The notes beneath the pieces are model-generated. The model saw nothing but the letters and a program-made list of their open reading frames with translations. It was not told where the DNA came from and did no database searches. The translations under genes and the position numbers were made by a program. A stretch of 64,000 bases of DNA from DASZIT01 sp036268775 (GTDB lineage: Bacteria; Actinomycetota; Acidimicrobiia; Acidimicrobiales; RAAP-2), in contig DATATM010000035.1 of assembly GCA_036268775.1 (NCBI GenBank), positions 18,400-82,399 of the forward strand, given 5' to 3'. Position 1 is the stretch's first letter; each line of letters starts with the position of its first letter. This document shows, piece by piece, positions 32,057-40,487 of the stretch.

Positions 32057-32887
32057 ATGACCGAGACTGCGGCTGGGACAGCGCCGACACCGGCGCCGTC
32101 CGGCCGTATGCCGGTGGCCTTCATCGGTCATGGCAACCCGATGTATGCCATCGAGCCCAACCGGTACGCCGATGTGTGGGGCGAGTTGGGCCGCCAGCTA
32201 CCTCGGCCGTCGGCGGTGCTGGCCATCTCGGCCCATTGGTACGTGGCCGGGACCGCAGTCACCGAGATGGCCCACCCCCGGACGATCCACGACTTCGGGG
32301 GCTTTCCGAAGGAACTGTTCGAGGTGGTCTATCCCGCCCCCGGCTCTCTGGCCCTGGCGCAGCGGGTGCGGCGGCTGATCGACGAGTCCCACCTGATTGC
32401 CTCGCCGGTGGTGGCCGATACCGAGTGGGGTCTCGATCACGGGACCTGGTCGGTGGCCCGGCACCTGTATCCAAAGGCGGATGTCCCGATCGTCCAACTC
32501 AGCATCGACGGTCGAGAGGGGCCGGAGTTCCACCTCCGGCTGGGATCGGTCCTGGCGCCATTGCGTGACGAGGGCGTGCTCATCTTCGGCAGCGGGAACG
32601 TGGTCCACAATCTCCAGATGGCCCGTCTGGCCGGAGAGGCGCCCCCGCTGGACTGGGCAGTCCGGTTCGAGGCCGAAGTCCGGCGCCGGATCGATAGCGG
32701 CCGGGGAGCCTCGCTGGCCGACCTCCCGGCACTGGGTCCCGATGCCAGTCTCTCGGTGCCGACCCCTGACCACTATCTGCCCCTGCTGTACGTGCTGGGG
32801 GCGGCATCCCCCGACGATGGGGCCCGTTTCCCGGTCGAGGGGATAGACGCCGGGTCGCTGTCGATGCTGTCGGTGGTGCTCGGCTGA
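32057..32887 (+). CDS. Extradiol ring-cleavage dioxygenase, YgiD/4,5-DOPA dioxygenase family
   Basis: The 276-residue protein matches the class III LigB-type family of YgiD and plant DOPA dioxygenase. Candidate metal ligands and catalytic histidines sit in GHGNPM near residue 24, ISAHWY near residue 60, GSGNVVHN near residue 178, and PTPDHYLPL near residue 238. Such enzymes open catechol rings. Co-transcription with yceI under a MarR regulator suggests a response to phenolic or quinone compounds; the substrate is not known. The ATG lies two bases after the yceI stop; the core family sequence begins at an internal Met (32108). Confidence 0.88.
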   Translation: MTETAAGTAPTPAPSGRMPVAFIGHGNPMYAIEPNRYADVWGELGRQLPRPSAVLAISAHWYVAGTAVTEMAHPRTIHDFGGFPKELFEVVYPAPGSLALAQRVRRLIDESHLIASPVVADTEWGLDHGTWSVARHLYPKADVPIVQLSIDGREGPEFHLRLGSVLAPLRDEGVLIFGSGNVVHNLQMARLAGEAPPLDWAVRFEAEVRRRIDSGRGASLADLPALGPDASLSVPTPDHYLPLLYVLGAASPDDGARFPVEGIDAGSLSMLSVVLG

Positions 32888-32935
32888 AGATTCCGGTCGG
32901 TCCGGCCTCCGGCCAGGGCCTGGCGGCACCGACTG

Positions 32936-32941
32936 TACAAT
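32936..32941 (+). promoter_or_regulatory. -10 box of pdxS, leaderless arrangement
   Basis: TACAAT lies six bases before ATG 32948, placing the expected transcription start at the A of the start codon. No ribosome-binding site is present. Confidence 0.55.
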
Positions 32942-32947
32942 CGAGTT

Positions 32948-33865
32948 ATGGGTGAATCGCCGAACGAAACGGGTTCCACGACGGGTGGCCGTCCGACGGG
33001 CACGTTCACCGTCAAGCGTGGATTGGCCGACATGCTCCGTGGAGGCGTCATCATGGACGTCGTCGATGCCGAGCAGGCGAAACTGGCGGAGGACTCGGGG
33101 GCGGTGGCGGTCATGGCCCTGGAGCGGGTGCCCTCCGACATCCGCCGGGACGGCGGGGTGGCCCGGATGAGCGATCCGGCCATGATCGAAGGCATCAAGG
33201 CGGCGGTCACCGTTCCGGTGATGGCCAAGGCCCGGATCGGTCACTTTGCCGAGGCCCAGGTGCTGGCCGCCCTCGGGGTCGACTATGTGGACGAGAGCGA
33301 GGTGCTCACCCCCGCCGACGAGGCTCATCACATCGACAAGTGGGACTACGAGGTTCCCTTCGTGTGCGGAGCCACCAACCTCGGGGAAGCCCTGCGCCGG
33401 ATCTCGGAGGGCGCGGCCATGATCCGATCCAAGGGCGAGGCCGGCACCGGCAACATCGTCGAAGCGGTTCGTCATCTTCGCTCCATCCTCGGTGACATCG
33501 GCCGGTTGACCCAGGCCGACTCAGCCGAGTTGTACGCCTGGGCCAAGGAGCTGGCCTCGCCCATCGGGCTGGTCCAGGAGATCGCCGCCAGCGGCCGGCT
33601 ACCGGTCCCGCTGTTCTGTGCGGGCGGGATCGCCACCCCGGCCGACGCCTCCCTGGTGATGCAGTTGGGGGCCGAGGCGGTATTCGTCGGTTCAGGGATC
33701 TTCAAGAGCAGCGACCCGCAGCGCCGGGCCCGGGCCATCGTGGAGGCAACCGCTCACTATGCCGACGCCGACCTGGTGGCCAAGGTCTCCACCGGTCTGG
33801 GCGAGGCCATGGCGGGCCAGGAGATCGAGACACTCGATGTCCGCCTGTCAGCGCGTGGTTGGTAG
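32948..33865 (+). CDS. pdxS: Pyridoxal 5'-phosphate synthase subunit PdxS
   Basis: PdxS condenses ribose 5-phosphate, glyceraldehyde 3-phosphate and ammonia into PLP; it forms a dodecamer decorated by PdxT. The 305-residue TIM-barrel protein has the strongly conserved VKRGLADMLRGGVIMDV near residue 22, ALERVPSDIR, the substrate lysine in PVMAKARIGH near residue 92, and the phosphate loop GEAGTGNIVEA near residue 163. It is followed 33 bases later by pdxT, which supplies the ammonia. Confidence 0.98.
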   Translation: MGESPNETGSTTGGRPTGTFTVKRGLADMLRGGVIMDVVDAEQAKLAEDSGAVAVMALERVPSDIRRDGGVARMSDPAMIEGIKAAVTVPVMAKARIGHFAEAQVLAALGVDYVDESEVLTPADEAHHIDKWDYEVPFVCGATNLGEALRRISEGAAMIRSKGEAGTGNIVEAVRHLRSILGDIGRLTQADSAELYAWAKELASPIGLVQEIAASGRLPVPLFCAGGIATPADASLVMQLGAEAVFVGSGIFKSSDPQRRARAIVEATAHYADADLVAKVSTGLGEAMAGQEIETLDVRLSARGW

Positions 33866-33898
33866 CCGCGGCGCCGGAGGGCGCTCGGGGGTCGGCGG

Positions 33899-34531
33899 AT
33901 GACCATCGGGGTGCTGGCACTGCAGGGCGACGTCCGGGAGCACATCAGTGCGCTGGCCGATCTGGGAGAAGTCGGGCGCCCGGTCCGGGGGCCGTCGGAC
34001 CTCCAGGGGCTGCGCGGCATCATCCTCCCCGGGGGTGAATCGACCACCTTGTCGATCCTGCTCCAGTCCTCGGGGCTGTTCGATCCGCTGGCGGCGGTGC
34101 TGTCGGAGGGGTTGCCGGTCTTCGGGACCTGCGCCGGCATGATCCTGCTGGCTGACACCGTGCTCGACGGTCGAACCGACCAGAGGGGCTTCGGGGCCAT
34201 CGGCATCACCGTCCGCCGCAACGGGTACGGGCGACAGGTGGCTTCCTTCGAGTGCGATGTCGAGGTCGCCGGCCTCGATGGGTCGCCGGTCCATGCCGTC
34301 TTCATCCGGGCCCCCCGGGTGGAGGCCGCTTCCCCGGGCGTCGACGTGCTGGCCACCCTCCCCGGCGAGGCCGAGCCCGACGGGATCGGTCGCCGAGCCG
34401 GCTCGGGGGATCCGGTGGTGTGCCGGCAGGGGCCAGTCTTGGTGGCGGCCTTCCACCCCGAACTGACGGGGGACCGGCGGCTGCATCAGCTATTCGTGGG
34501 GATGACCAAAGAGGACAAAGAGGAGAGGTAG
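33899..34531 (+). CDS. pdxT: Pyridoxal 5'-phosphate synthase glutaminase subunit PdxT
   Basis: PdxT hydrolyses glutamine and channels ammonia to PdxS. The 210-residue class I amidotransferase opens with GVLALQGDVREH, has the oxyanion-strand motif LPGGEST near residue 43, the nucleophile in FGTCAGM near residue 79, and the His-Glu pair in FHPEL near residue 185. The C-terminus MTKEDKEER is short and charged. It ends six bases before yebC. Confidence 0.97.
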   Translation: MTIGVLALQGDVREHISALADLGEVGRPVRGPSDLQGLRGIILPGGESTTLSILLQSSGLFDPLAAVLSEGLPVFGTCAGMILLADTVLDGRTDQRGFGAIGITVRRNGYGRQVASFECDVEVAGLDGSPVHAVFIRAPRVEAASPGVDVLATLPGEAEPDGIGRRAGSGDPVVCRQGPVLVAAFHPELTGDRRLHQLFVGMTKEDKEER

Positions 34532-34537
34532 CAGGCG

Positions 34538-35287
34538 ATGTCGGGACATTCGAAGTGGGCAACCACCAAGTATCGGAAGGGGGCTCAGGACTCGGCGCGG
34601 GCCAAGGTGTTCGCCAAGATCATCCGGCAAGTGGAGGTGGCCGCCCGGGAGGGTGGGAGCGACATGACCGCCAACGCCAGCCTCCGGACCATGTACGCCA
34701 AGGCCAGGGATTCCTCGGTTCCGATCGACACCATCGAACGGGCCATCAAACGCGGCTCGGGAGAGCTCGAGGGGGTCAGGTACGAAGCGATCTCCTACGA
34801 GGGGTATGCCCCGGACGGGGTGGCGGTCATCGTGGAATGCCTCTCCGACAACCGCAACCGCACCGGCGCGGAGATCCGCAACATCTTCTCCAAGAACGGC
34901 GGGTCGATGGCCGAGCCGGGGGCGGTGAGTTGGCAGTTCGAACGCAAGGGCGTGGTGTCGGTGCCCCGGACGTTCGACGAGGACCGGGTGTTGGAGGTGG
35001 CCATGGAGGCCGGCGCCGAGGACCTCGCCGACGACGGCGAGCAGTGGGTGGTCACCTGCGCCCCCCATGACCTCATGGCGGTGCGGGCGGCCCTCGAGGC
35101 AGCAGAGCTGACCCCCGGGACATCCGAGCTGACCATGGTGCCGACCACCACCGTGGAGGTGGTCGACGAGTCGGAGGCCAAGAAGGTGCTCCGGCTCATC
35201 GAGGCCCTCGACGACCATGACGACGTCCAGAATGTCTACGCCAACTTCGACATCCCCGACTCGGTGATGGCGGCCTACGGCGGCTAG
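34538..35287 (+). CDS. yebC: YebC/TACO1-family protein
   Basis: A 249-residue YebC-family protein with the canonical start SGHSKWATTKYRKGAQDSAR, the AIKRGSGE helix near residue 68, and the YEGYAPDGVAVIVE motif near residue 87. Members act on gene expression, either as transcription factors or, as recent work on the family indicates, by relieving ribosome stalling at proline runs. Its location just upstream of ruvCAB is the standard bacterial order, though ruvC here has its own promoter. Confidence 0.96.
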   Translation: MSGHSKWATTKYRKGAQDSARAKVFAKIIRQVEVAAREGGSDMTANASLRTMYAKARDSSVPIDTIERAIKRGSGELEGVRYEAISYEGYAPDGVAVIVECLSDNRNRTGAEIRNIFSKNGGSMAEPGAVSWQFERKGVVSVPRTFDEDRVLEVAMEAGAEDLADDGEQWVVTCAPHDLMAVRAALEAAELTPGTSELTMVPTTTVEVVDESEAKKVLRLIEALDDHDDVQNVYANFDIPDSVMAAYGG

Positions 35288-35336
35288 GCGGTCGGGGCCG
35301 ATCCGGGCTATCCGCATTTTGCCCTCCCGGTCACGA

Positions 35337-35342
35337 TACAGT
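35337..35342 (+). promoter_or_regulatory. -10 box of ruvC, leaderless arrangement
   Basis: TACAGT lies seven bases before ATG 35350, with no ribosome-binding site between. It would drive the overlapping ruvC-ruvA-ruvB genes. Confidence 0.5.
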
Positions 35343-35349
35343 CGAACGC

Positions 35350-35859
35350 ATGTTCGTCCTGGGGATCGATCCCGGCCTGTCGCGGTGTGGGTACGGCATC
35401 GTCACCCGGCGCAATTCCAAGCTGGTGGCGGTGGCCGCCGGGGTCATCTCCACCGCGCCGACGGTTCCCCTCCACCAGCGATTGCGGGTCCTTTCCGACG
35501 AGCTCCGGGCGCTGATGGCGGAGTACCGGCCGGAAGCCGTGGTGGTCGAGCGGGTGTTCTTCCAGGTGAACGCCCGGACCGCCATGGCCACTGCCCAGGC
35601 CGCCGGGGTGGCGCTGGTGGCGGCGGCCGAAGCCGAGTGCGAGGTGGCCCAGTACACCTCCAACGAGGTCAAGGTGGCGCTGGTCGGGTACGGGGGAGCC
35701 ACCAAGGACCAGGTGCAGCGGATGGTGGCCTCGGTGCTCGGGTTGGCCGAACCACCCCGGCCCCCGGACGTCGCCGATGCCCTGGCGCTGGCCGCCTGTT
35801 ACCTGACCAGCCAGCCGCTTCGCCGGGCCGTGGCGGCGGCGGCGGGAGGACCATCATGA
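35350..35859 (+). CDS. ruvC: Holliday junction resolvase RuvC
   Basis: RuvC cuts four-way junctions in recombination. The 169-residue RNase H-fold protein shows the acidic active site: Asp in GIDPGLSRCGYG near residue 7, Glu in VVVERVFFQ near residue 68, and the Asp pair in PPDVADALALA near residue 140. Length is typical. The stop overlaps the ruvA start (ATGA). Confidence 0.97.
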   Translation: MFVLGIDPGLSRCGYGIVTRRNSKLVAVAAGVISTAPTVPLHQRLRVLSDELRALMAEYRPEAVVVERVFFQVNARTAMATAQAAGVALVAAAEAECEVAQYTSNEVKVALVGYGGATKDQVQRMVASVLGLAEPPRPPDVADALALAACYLTSQPLRRAVAAAAGGPS

Positions 35860-36452
35860 TCGGATCCCTGCGGGGCACGCTCATCGACCGCCCGCTTCCG
35901 GGCGAGGTCATCGTCGAGGTCGGAGGTGTCGGCTACCGGGTCTCGGTGCCGTCATCGATCTTCGGCAGCCTCGGGCCCAACGGGTCCGAGGTCTTCCTCC
36001 ACGTCCACACCCACGTCCGGGAAGACGCCATCGTGCTGTTCGGTTTCGCCCACGCCGATGAGCGCCGGTGCTTCGAGGCCCTGCTCGGTGCCCACGGAGT
36101 GGGGCCGTCCCTGGCCTTGGCCATCCTCTCGGCGCTGTCGCCGGCATCGCTGTCGACCGCGGTGCTGGAGGACGACCTCGACACCCTCTGCCTCATCCCC
36201 GGGGTGGGGAAGAAGACCGCTGCCCGCCTCCTGCTGGAGTTGAAGGCCCGGTTGGATCTGCCCACCTGGAACCCGGATGGCCCGGTCATCTCCAGCGAGG
36301 AGCGATCGGCCCGCGCCGAGGTCCGCGCCGCGCTGGTCGAGCTCGGCTACGGCCCCGACGAAATCCGTCAGGCCCTCGATGCCGTCCCCGATGACGACTC
36401 GGTGGAGACCATGGTGCGCACCGCCCTCCGCCAGCTGGCGAGGTCCCGTTGA
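35856..36452 (+). CDS. ruvA: Holliday junction branch migration protein RuvA
   Basis: RuvA binds the four-way junction as a tetramer and loads RuvB. The 198-residue protein has the OB-fold start MIGSLRGTLID, the two helix-hairpin-helix segments (GAHGVGPSLALA near residue 79 and LIPGVGKKTAARL near residue 113), and the C-terminal RuvB-binding domain ending with the LGYGPDEIRQAL helix. ATG 35856 overlaps the ruvC stop. The ruvB start codon overlaps its stop. Confidence 0.97.
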   Translation: MIGSLRGTLIDRPLPGEVIVEVGGVGYRVSVPSSIFGSLGPNGSEVFLHVHTHVREDAIVLFGFAHADERRCFEALLGAHGVGPSLALAILSALSPASLSTAVLEDDLDTLCLIPGVGKKTAARLLLELKARLDLPTWNPDGPVISSEERSARAEVRAALVELGYGPDEIRQALDAVPDDDSVETMVRTALRQLARSR

Positions 36453-37525
36453 CCCCCGAGGCCCGACGCGAGGTGCTGGCCGACGTCCTCGATGGGGATG
36501 CCACCCCCCGGGAACCGACGGTGCGGGATGTCGACCCGGTCGCCGCCCCGGTCGAGGAACAGGACGAAGCCCGGCTCCGTCCGCGCACCCTGGCCGAATT
36601 CGTGGGTCAGGCCCAGCTGACCGAGCACCTGCAGATCGTCATCGAGGCCGCCCGCAAACGGGGGCAGCCGGTCGACCATCTGCTGTTTGCCGGTCCGCCC
36701 GGGTTGGGGAAGACCTCACTGTCGGGAATCGTGGCCGCGGAGATGGGCGTCGGACTCCGGATCACCGCCGGGCCAGTGATGGTGCGGGCCGGCGACCTGG
36801 CCGCCTTGCTGACCGACCTCCAAGAGGGCGACGTGTTGTTCATCGACGAGATCCACCGGCTCCCCCGGGCGGTGGAGGAAATCCTCTATCCGGCCATGGA
36901 GGACTTCAAACTCGACATCCTCATCGGCAAGGGGCCGACCGCCCGCAGCATCCGGCTCGATCTGCCTCGGTTCACCCTGGTGGGGGCCACTACCCGCACC
37001 GGCCTGGTGACCGGGCCGCTGCGCGACCGATTCGGCTTCGTCGGACGGCTCGACCTCTACGGGGTGGACGATCTCCAGGCCATTGTGTTGCGCTCCGCTC
37101 AGATCCTCGGGGTCCCGGTCGATCCGGAGGGCGCCCGGGAGATTGCCGAACGGTCGCGGGGTACCCCGCGGATCGCCAACCGCCTGCTGCGCCGGGTACG
37201 CGACTTCGTGGAGGTGCGGGCCGCCGGGAAGGTCACCGCTGAGTCGGCCACCGCCGGCCTCGAGCTGTTCGGGGTGGACAAGTTGGGGCTCGACAAAGTC
37301 GACCGGGCCATCCTCGACGTGCTGTGCCGGCGGTTCGCCGGCCGGCCGGTCGGCCTCACCACGCTGGCCCAATGCATCGGTGAGGAGCCCAACACCATCG
37401 AGGACGCCTATGAGCCGTATTTATTGCAGCAGGGCCTGTTGCAGCGCACCGCCCGGGGCCGGTTGGCCGCCCCCCGGGCCTGGGCCCACCTGGAGATGAC
37501 TCCCTCCGACCCCACCCTGCTCTGA
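36449..37525 (+). CDS. ruvB: Holliday junction DNA helicase RuvB
   Basis: The AAA+ motor of branch migration. The 358 residues include RPRTLAEFVGQ, Walker A GPPGLGKTSL near residue 78, Walker B LFIDEIHRLPR near residue 129, sensor 1 GATTRTG, and the C-terminal winged helix. The start is TTG, overlapping the ruvA stop as TTGA, which is unusual but clearly set by the coupling. The N-terminus carries about 40 extra charged residues before the conserved core. Confidence 0.97.
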   Translation: MTPEARREVLADVLDGDATPREPTVRDVDPVAAPVEEQDEARLRPRTLAEFVGQAQLTEHLQIVIEAARKRGQPVDHLLFAGPPGLGKTSLSGIVAAEMGVGLRITAGPVMVRAGDLAALLTDLQEGDVLFIDEIHRLPRAVEEILYPAMEDFKLDILIGKGPTARSIRLDLPRFTLVGATTRTGLVTGPLRDRFGFVGRLDLYGVDDLQAIVLRSAQILGVPVDPEGAREIAERSRGTPRIANRLLRRVRDFVEVRAAGKVTAESATAGLELFGVDKLGLDKVDRAILDVLCRRFAGRPVGLTTLAQCIGEEPNTIEDAYEPYLLQQGLLQRTARGRLAAPRAWAHLEMTPSDPTLL

Positions 37526-37592
37526 TCAGCTTGGAGGGTCGACGCCTCCGGGGTTGCCGGTCGCCCACGATTTCCGAAATAGCGTGCAGCCG

Positions 37593-38726
37593 ATGCCGGC
37601 AGTGAGCGAAGACGGTTCCAGGGATGCCGGGGTCGCACCGCCGCCGCCGGCGGTGCCGATGGATGCCTACGACTACGGCCTTCCGGAGGCGGCCATCGCC
37701 CAGGAGCCGGTGGAGCCCCGCAGTGCCGCCCGGTTGCTGATCTCCGGTCGGGTGTCGGCGTCGGGGAACACCCAGCACGCCACCGTGGCCGACCTCCCCG
37801 CCATCCTCCGGGCCGGTGACGTGGTGGTGGTCAACGACACCCGGGTGCTGGCCGCCCGTTTGGACCTGGTGAAGGTCACCGGCGGGGAGGCCGAGGTGCT
37901 GCTCCTCGAGCCGATCGACCGGGAAAGCTCGACCTGGGAGGCCCTGGTGCGTCCGGGGCGCCGGCTCCCTCCCGGCACCCTCCTCCACGAACGGTCAGGA
38001 ACGGCGACCGGGGAGCCGGTGGTCGAGGTGGGCGCGCCGGCCGCCGGACAGGACGACAGCCGACGCTCGGTCCGGTTGCTCGATCCCACCGTCGTCGAGC
38101 GCTCGGGCCTCATGCCACTGCCGCCCTACATCCATCACCGACTGGACGACCCCGAGCGCTATCAGACGGTGTACTCGGGCGACCGCGATCCCGGTGACCG
38201 CTCCACCGCCGCCCCCACCGCCGGGCTCCACTTCACCCCCGAACTCCTCCAGGCCTGCCGGGATGCCGGTGCCGAAGTGGTTACCCTCGACCTGGCCATC
38301 GGGCTGGACACCTTCCGCCCCATCACCGCGCCGACCCCGGCCGAGCACGTCATCCACACCGAGCGCTACCGGGTGCCGGCCACCACCATGGATGCCTGCG
38401 CCCAGGCGACCCGGGTGGTGGCCGTCGGCACCACCGTGGTCCGGGCCCTCGAGTCGGTGGCCTCCACCGGACGGCTGTCGGGGCGCACCGACCTGTTCAT
38501 CTACGGCGAACACCGGTTCGCGGTGGTGGACGTGTTGGTCACCAACTTCCACCTGCCCCGGTCCAGCCTGCTGTTGATGGTGGAGGCGTTCTGCGGCCCG
38601 GAGTGGCGCCGGCTGTACGCCGAGGCGCTGACCGAGGGGTACCGATTCCTGTCGTTCGGGGATGCCATGGTGGTGGGTCGGTCCGGGCCCAAAGCCACCC
38701 CGGTGGCCCGGATGGAGATGGATTGA
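37593..38726 (+). CDS. queA: S-adenosylmethionine:tRNA ribosyltransferase-isomerase QueA
   Basis: QueA adds the epoxycyclopentane ring to preQ1-modified tRNA, the second-last step of queuosine synthesis. Key motifs are YDYGLPEAAIAQ, the VVVNDTRVLAARL segment near residue 88, TAAPTAGLHFTPELL near residue 207 and NFHLPRSSLLLMV near residue 318. ATG 37593 gives 377 residues; TTG 37554 and ATG 37659 are in-frame alternatives, and the first conserved residues follow the last of these. It overlaps tgt by one base (TGATG). Confidence 0.94.
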   Translation: MPAVSEDGSRDAGVAPPPPAVPMDAYDYGLPEAAIAQEPVEPRSAARLLISGRVSASGNTQHATVADLPAILRAGDVVVVNDTRVLAARLDLVKVTGGEAEVLLLEPIDRESSTWEALVRPGRRLPPGTLLHERSGTATGEPVVEVGAPAAGQDDSRRSVRLLDPTVVERSGLMPLPPYIHHRLDDPERYQTVYSGDRDPGDRSTAAPTAGLHFTPELLQACRDAGAEVVTLDLAIGLDTFRPITAPTPAEHVIHTERYRVPATTMDACAQATRVVAVGTTVVRALESVASTGRLSGRTDLFIYGEHRFAVVDVLVTNFHLPRSSLLLMVEAFCGPEWRRLYAEALTEGYRFLSFGDAMVVGRSGPKATPVARMEMD

Positions 38727-39841
38727 TGACCGCGGCCCGGATGGAGGTGACCGCCACCGACGGCTTGGCCCGTGCCGGCGTGGTCCACACCCTCCGGGGT
38801 TCCTACCCGGTCCCCACCTTTATGCCGGTGGGCACCCGCGGGTCGGTCAAGGCCCTGGACAGCGCGGATCTGGGGGCCATCGGCGCCGACGTGGTGTTGG
38901 CCAACACCTACCACCTGATACTCCGGCCCGGGGTCGAGGTGGTGGCCGCTCTCGGCGGACTCCACCGGTTCACCGGCTGGAGCGGCCATACCCTCACCGA
39001 TTCCGGCGGCTACCAGGTGCACTCGCTGGCCCCGGCGGTGGACGACGATGGGGTGAGCTTCACCTCCGTCTACGACGGCCTGCGAGCCCGGCTGACCCCG
39101 GAGATGGCGGTGGAGGCCCAGGGGCTGATCGGCGCTGACATCCAGATGGTGCTGGACGTCTGTGCCACCCTCCCGGCCACCCCCGAGGTCCTGCGTCTGG
39201 CGGTCGACCGGACGTCGGCCTGGGCGGCTCGGGCCCACGCCCATCACCGGCGGCTCGAAGCCAAGCCGGAGGGGCAGGCGCTGTTCGGCATCGTCCAGGG
39301 TGGGACCGATCATCAGCTGCGGGTGGAGAGCGCCCGGCGGACGGTGGAGCTCGATTTCGACGGCTACGGCATCGGCGGGCTATCGGTGGGGGAGCCGAAA
39401 GAGGAGATGCTCGACGCCCTGGCGGTCACCGTCCCCGAGCTGCCGAGCGACCGGCTCCGCTACCTGATGGGGATCGGCGACCCGGTCGGCATGATCGAGG
39501 CCATCGGGCTGGGAGTGGACCAGTTCGACTGCGTCGCCCCCACCCGGATGGCCCGCCACGGATCGATGCTCACCACCGACGGCCGGCTCAACCTCCGCAA
39601 CGCCGTCCACACCCGGGACGACGGGCCCCTCGACCCCGGATGTGGGTGCAGCACCTGCTCCCGCTGGTCGCGGGGCTATCTCCGCCACCTGCTGGCGGTG
39701 GGGGAGCCGACGGCGTGGCGGCTGCTCAGCATCCACAATCTCACCTACATGGTCGATTTGATGTCCCGGGCCCGCACCGCCATCACCAAGGGCAGTTTTT
39801 CCCAGCTCCAAGCGGATGTCGCCGAAGTGTGGGGACCCTAG
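38726..39841 (+). CDS. tgt: tRNA-guanine transglycosylase
   Basis: Tgt exchanges guanine-34 of GUN-anticodon tRNAs for preQ1. The 371-residue TIM barrel has the active-site motif TLTDSGGYQVHSL near residue 91, FGIVQGG near residue 188, GGLSVGEP near residue 218, and the zinc site CGCSTC near residue 308 with a later His. The segment usually reading LDEC is LDVC (near residue 147), replacing a Glu that takes part in base recognition in characterised enzymes. The rest of the pocket is canonical. It is translationally coupled to queA. Confidence 0.94.
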   Translation: MTAARMEVTATDGLARAGVVHTLRGSYPVPTFMPVGTRGSVKALDSADLGAIGADVVLANTYHLILRPGVEVVAALGGLHRFTGWSGHTLTDSGGYQVHSLAPAVDDDGVSFTSVYDGLRARLTPEMAVEAQGLIGADIQMVLDVCATLPATPEVLRLAVDRTSAWAARAHAHHRRLEAKPEGQALFGIVQGGTDHQLRVESARRTVELDFDGYGIGGLSVGEPKEEMLDALAVTVPELPSDRLRYLMGIGDPVGMIEAIGLGVDQFDCVAPTRMARHGSMLTTDGRLNLRNAVHTRDDGPLDPGCGCSTCSRWSRGYLRHLLAVGEPTAWRLLSIHNLTYMVDLMSRARTAITKGSFSQLQADVAEVWGP

Positions 39842-39873
39842 AGGGGCGGTATGAGGGTGCCGGTGGGCTGGGC

Positions 39874-39924
39874 TACAGTCTGACCGCTGTGCGCTCCAAC
39901 TCCCACGTTCTGATCACTCGATGA
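39874..39924 (+). promoter_or_regulatory. Candidate yajC promoter with an 11-codon upstream frame
   Basis: TACAGT (39874-39879) is followed nine bases later by GTG 39889, which opens an 11-codon frame (VRSNSHVLITR). Its TGA overlaps the yajC ATG as ATGA. The arrangement resembles a leaderless leader peptide coupled to yajC, though chance is not excluded. No ribosome-binding site for yajC is otherwise obvious. Confidence 0.35.
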
Positions 39925-40481
39925 TGGCCGCGTCCGCGGCACTGGCTGCGCCCCTGGTGGCCGCAGCCGCCAAGGCCTCGTCAAGTAGCTCCGGAACCAC
40001 CCTCCTGATTCTGGTGGTGATCGCCGCCGGGTTCTATTTCCTGATCCTTCGCCCCCAGCGGCAGAAGCAGCGGGCCGCCCGCGAGGCCGTCAATCAGTGG
40101 GAGATCGACGACGAAGTCCTGACCGCCGGCGGGATCGTCGGCCACATCATCGACATCGACGGCGACCGGGTCACCCTTGAGACCAGCATGGGGGCATCCT
40201 TCGTGGTGCTGCGCCAGTACATCATCCGGAAGCTCAACGTCGAGGTTCCCGGCGCGGATGACCACGATGAAGACGACGAAGAGTATGAACACGATGAAGA
40301 CCACGACGAAGACCACGACCACGAGGTGGAAGGCGAGGGCCACGATGACCCCGACCACCCGGCCCAGGGGGGCGATGCACATGACCAGGTCGACGACCAC
40401 GACCACGATGCCGACGGCGGCACCGGTGACGGTGCCGGCGAGGACAAGCCCAACGGCCCCGGACCCAAGAAGACAACCTGA
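39921..40481 (+). CDS. yajC: Preprotein translocase accessory subunit YajC with His/acidic tail
   Basis: YajC is a small membrane partner of SecDF. Residues about 25-45 form the transmembrane helix leading into FLILRPQRQKQ, the family signature, and residues to about 108 form the usual short soluble domain (LTAGGIVGHI, RVTLETS). Instead of ending there, the protein has a tail of about 75 residues extremely rich in Asp, Glu and His (10 His in about 55 residues). This makes it 186 residues rather than about 100. ATG 39921 and 39924 are both possible. It heads the yajC-secD-secF operon. Confidence 0.93.
   Translation: MMAASAALAAPLVAAAAKASSSSSGTTLLILVVIAAGFYFLILRPQRQKQRAAREAVNQWEIDDEVLTAGGIVGHIIDIDGDRVTLETSMGASFVVLRQYIIRKLNVEVPGADDHDEDDEEYEHDEDHDEDHDHEVEGEGHDDPDHPAQGGDAHDQVDDHDHDADGGTGDGAGEDKPNGPGPKKTT
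40260..40430 (+). repeat. Low-complexity GAC/CAC/GAA codon tract encoding the YajC tail
   Basis: A run of Asp, Glu and His codons with repeated GAC-CAC and GAA-GAC units inside yajC. The frame is maintained throughout, and the tract is followed by a Gly/Lys/Pro-rich ending. It looks like a local codon expansion. Confidence 0.8.
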
Positions 40482-40487
40482 CCAACG

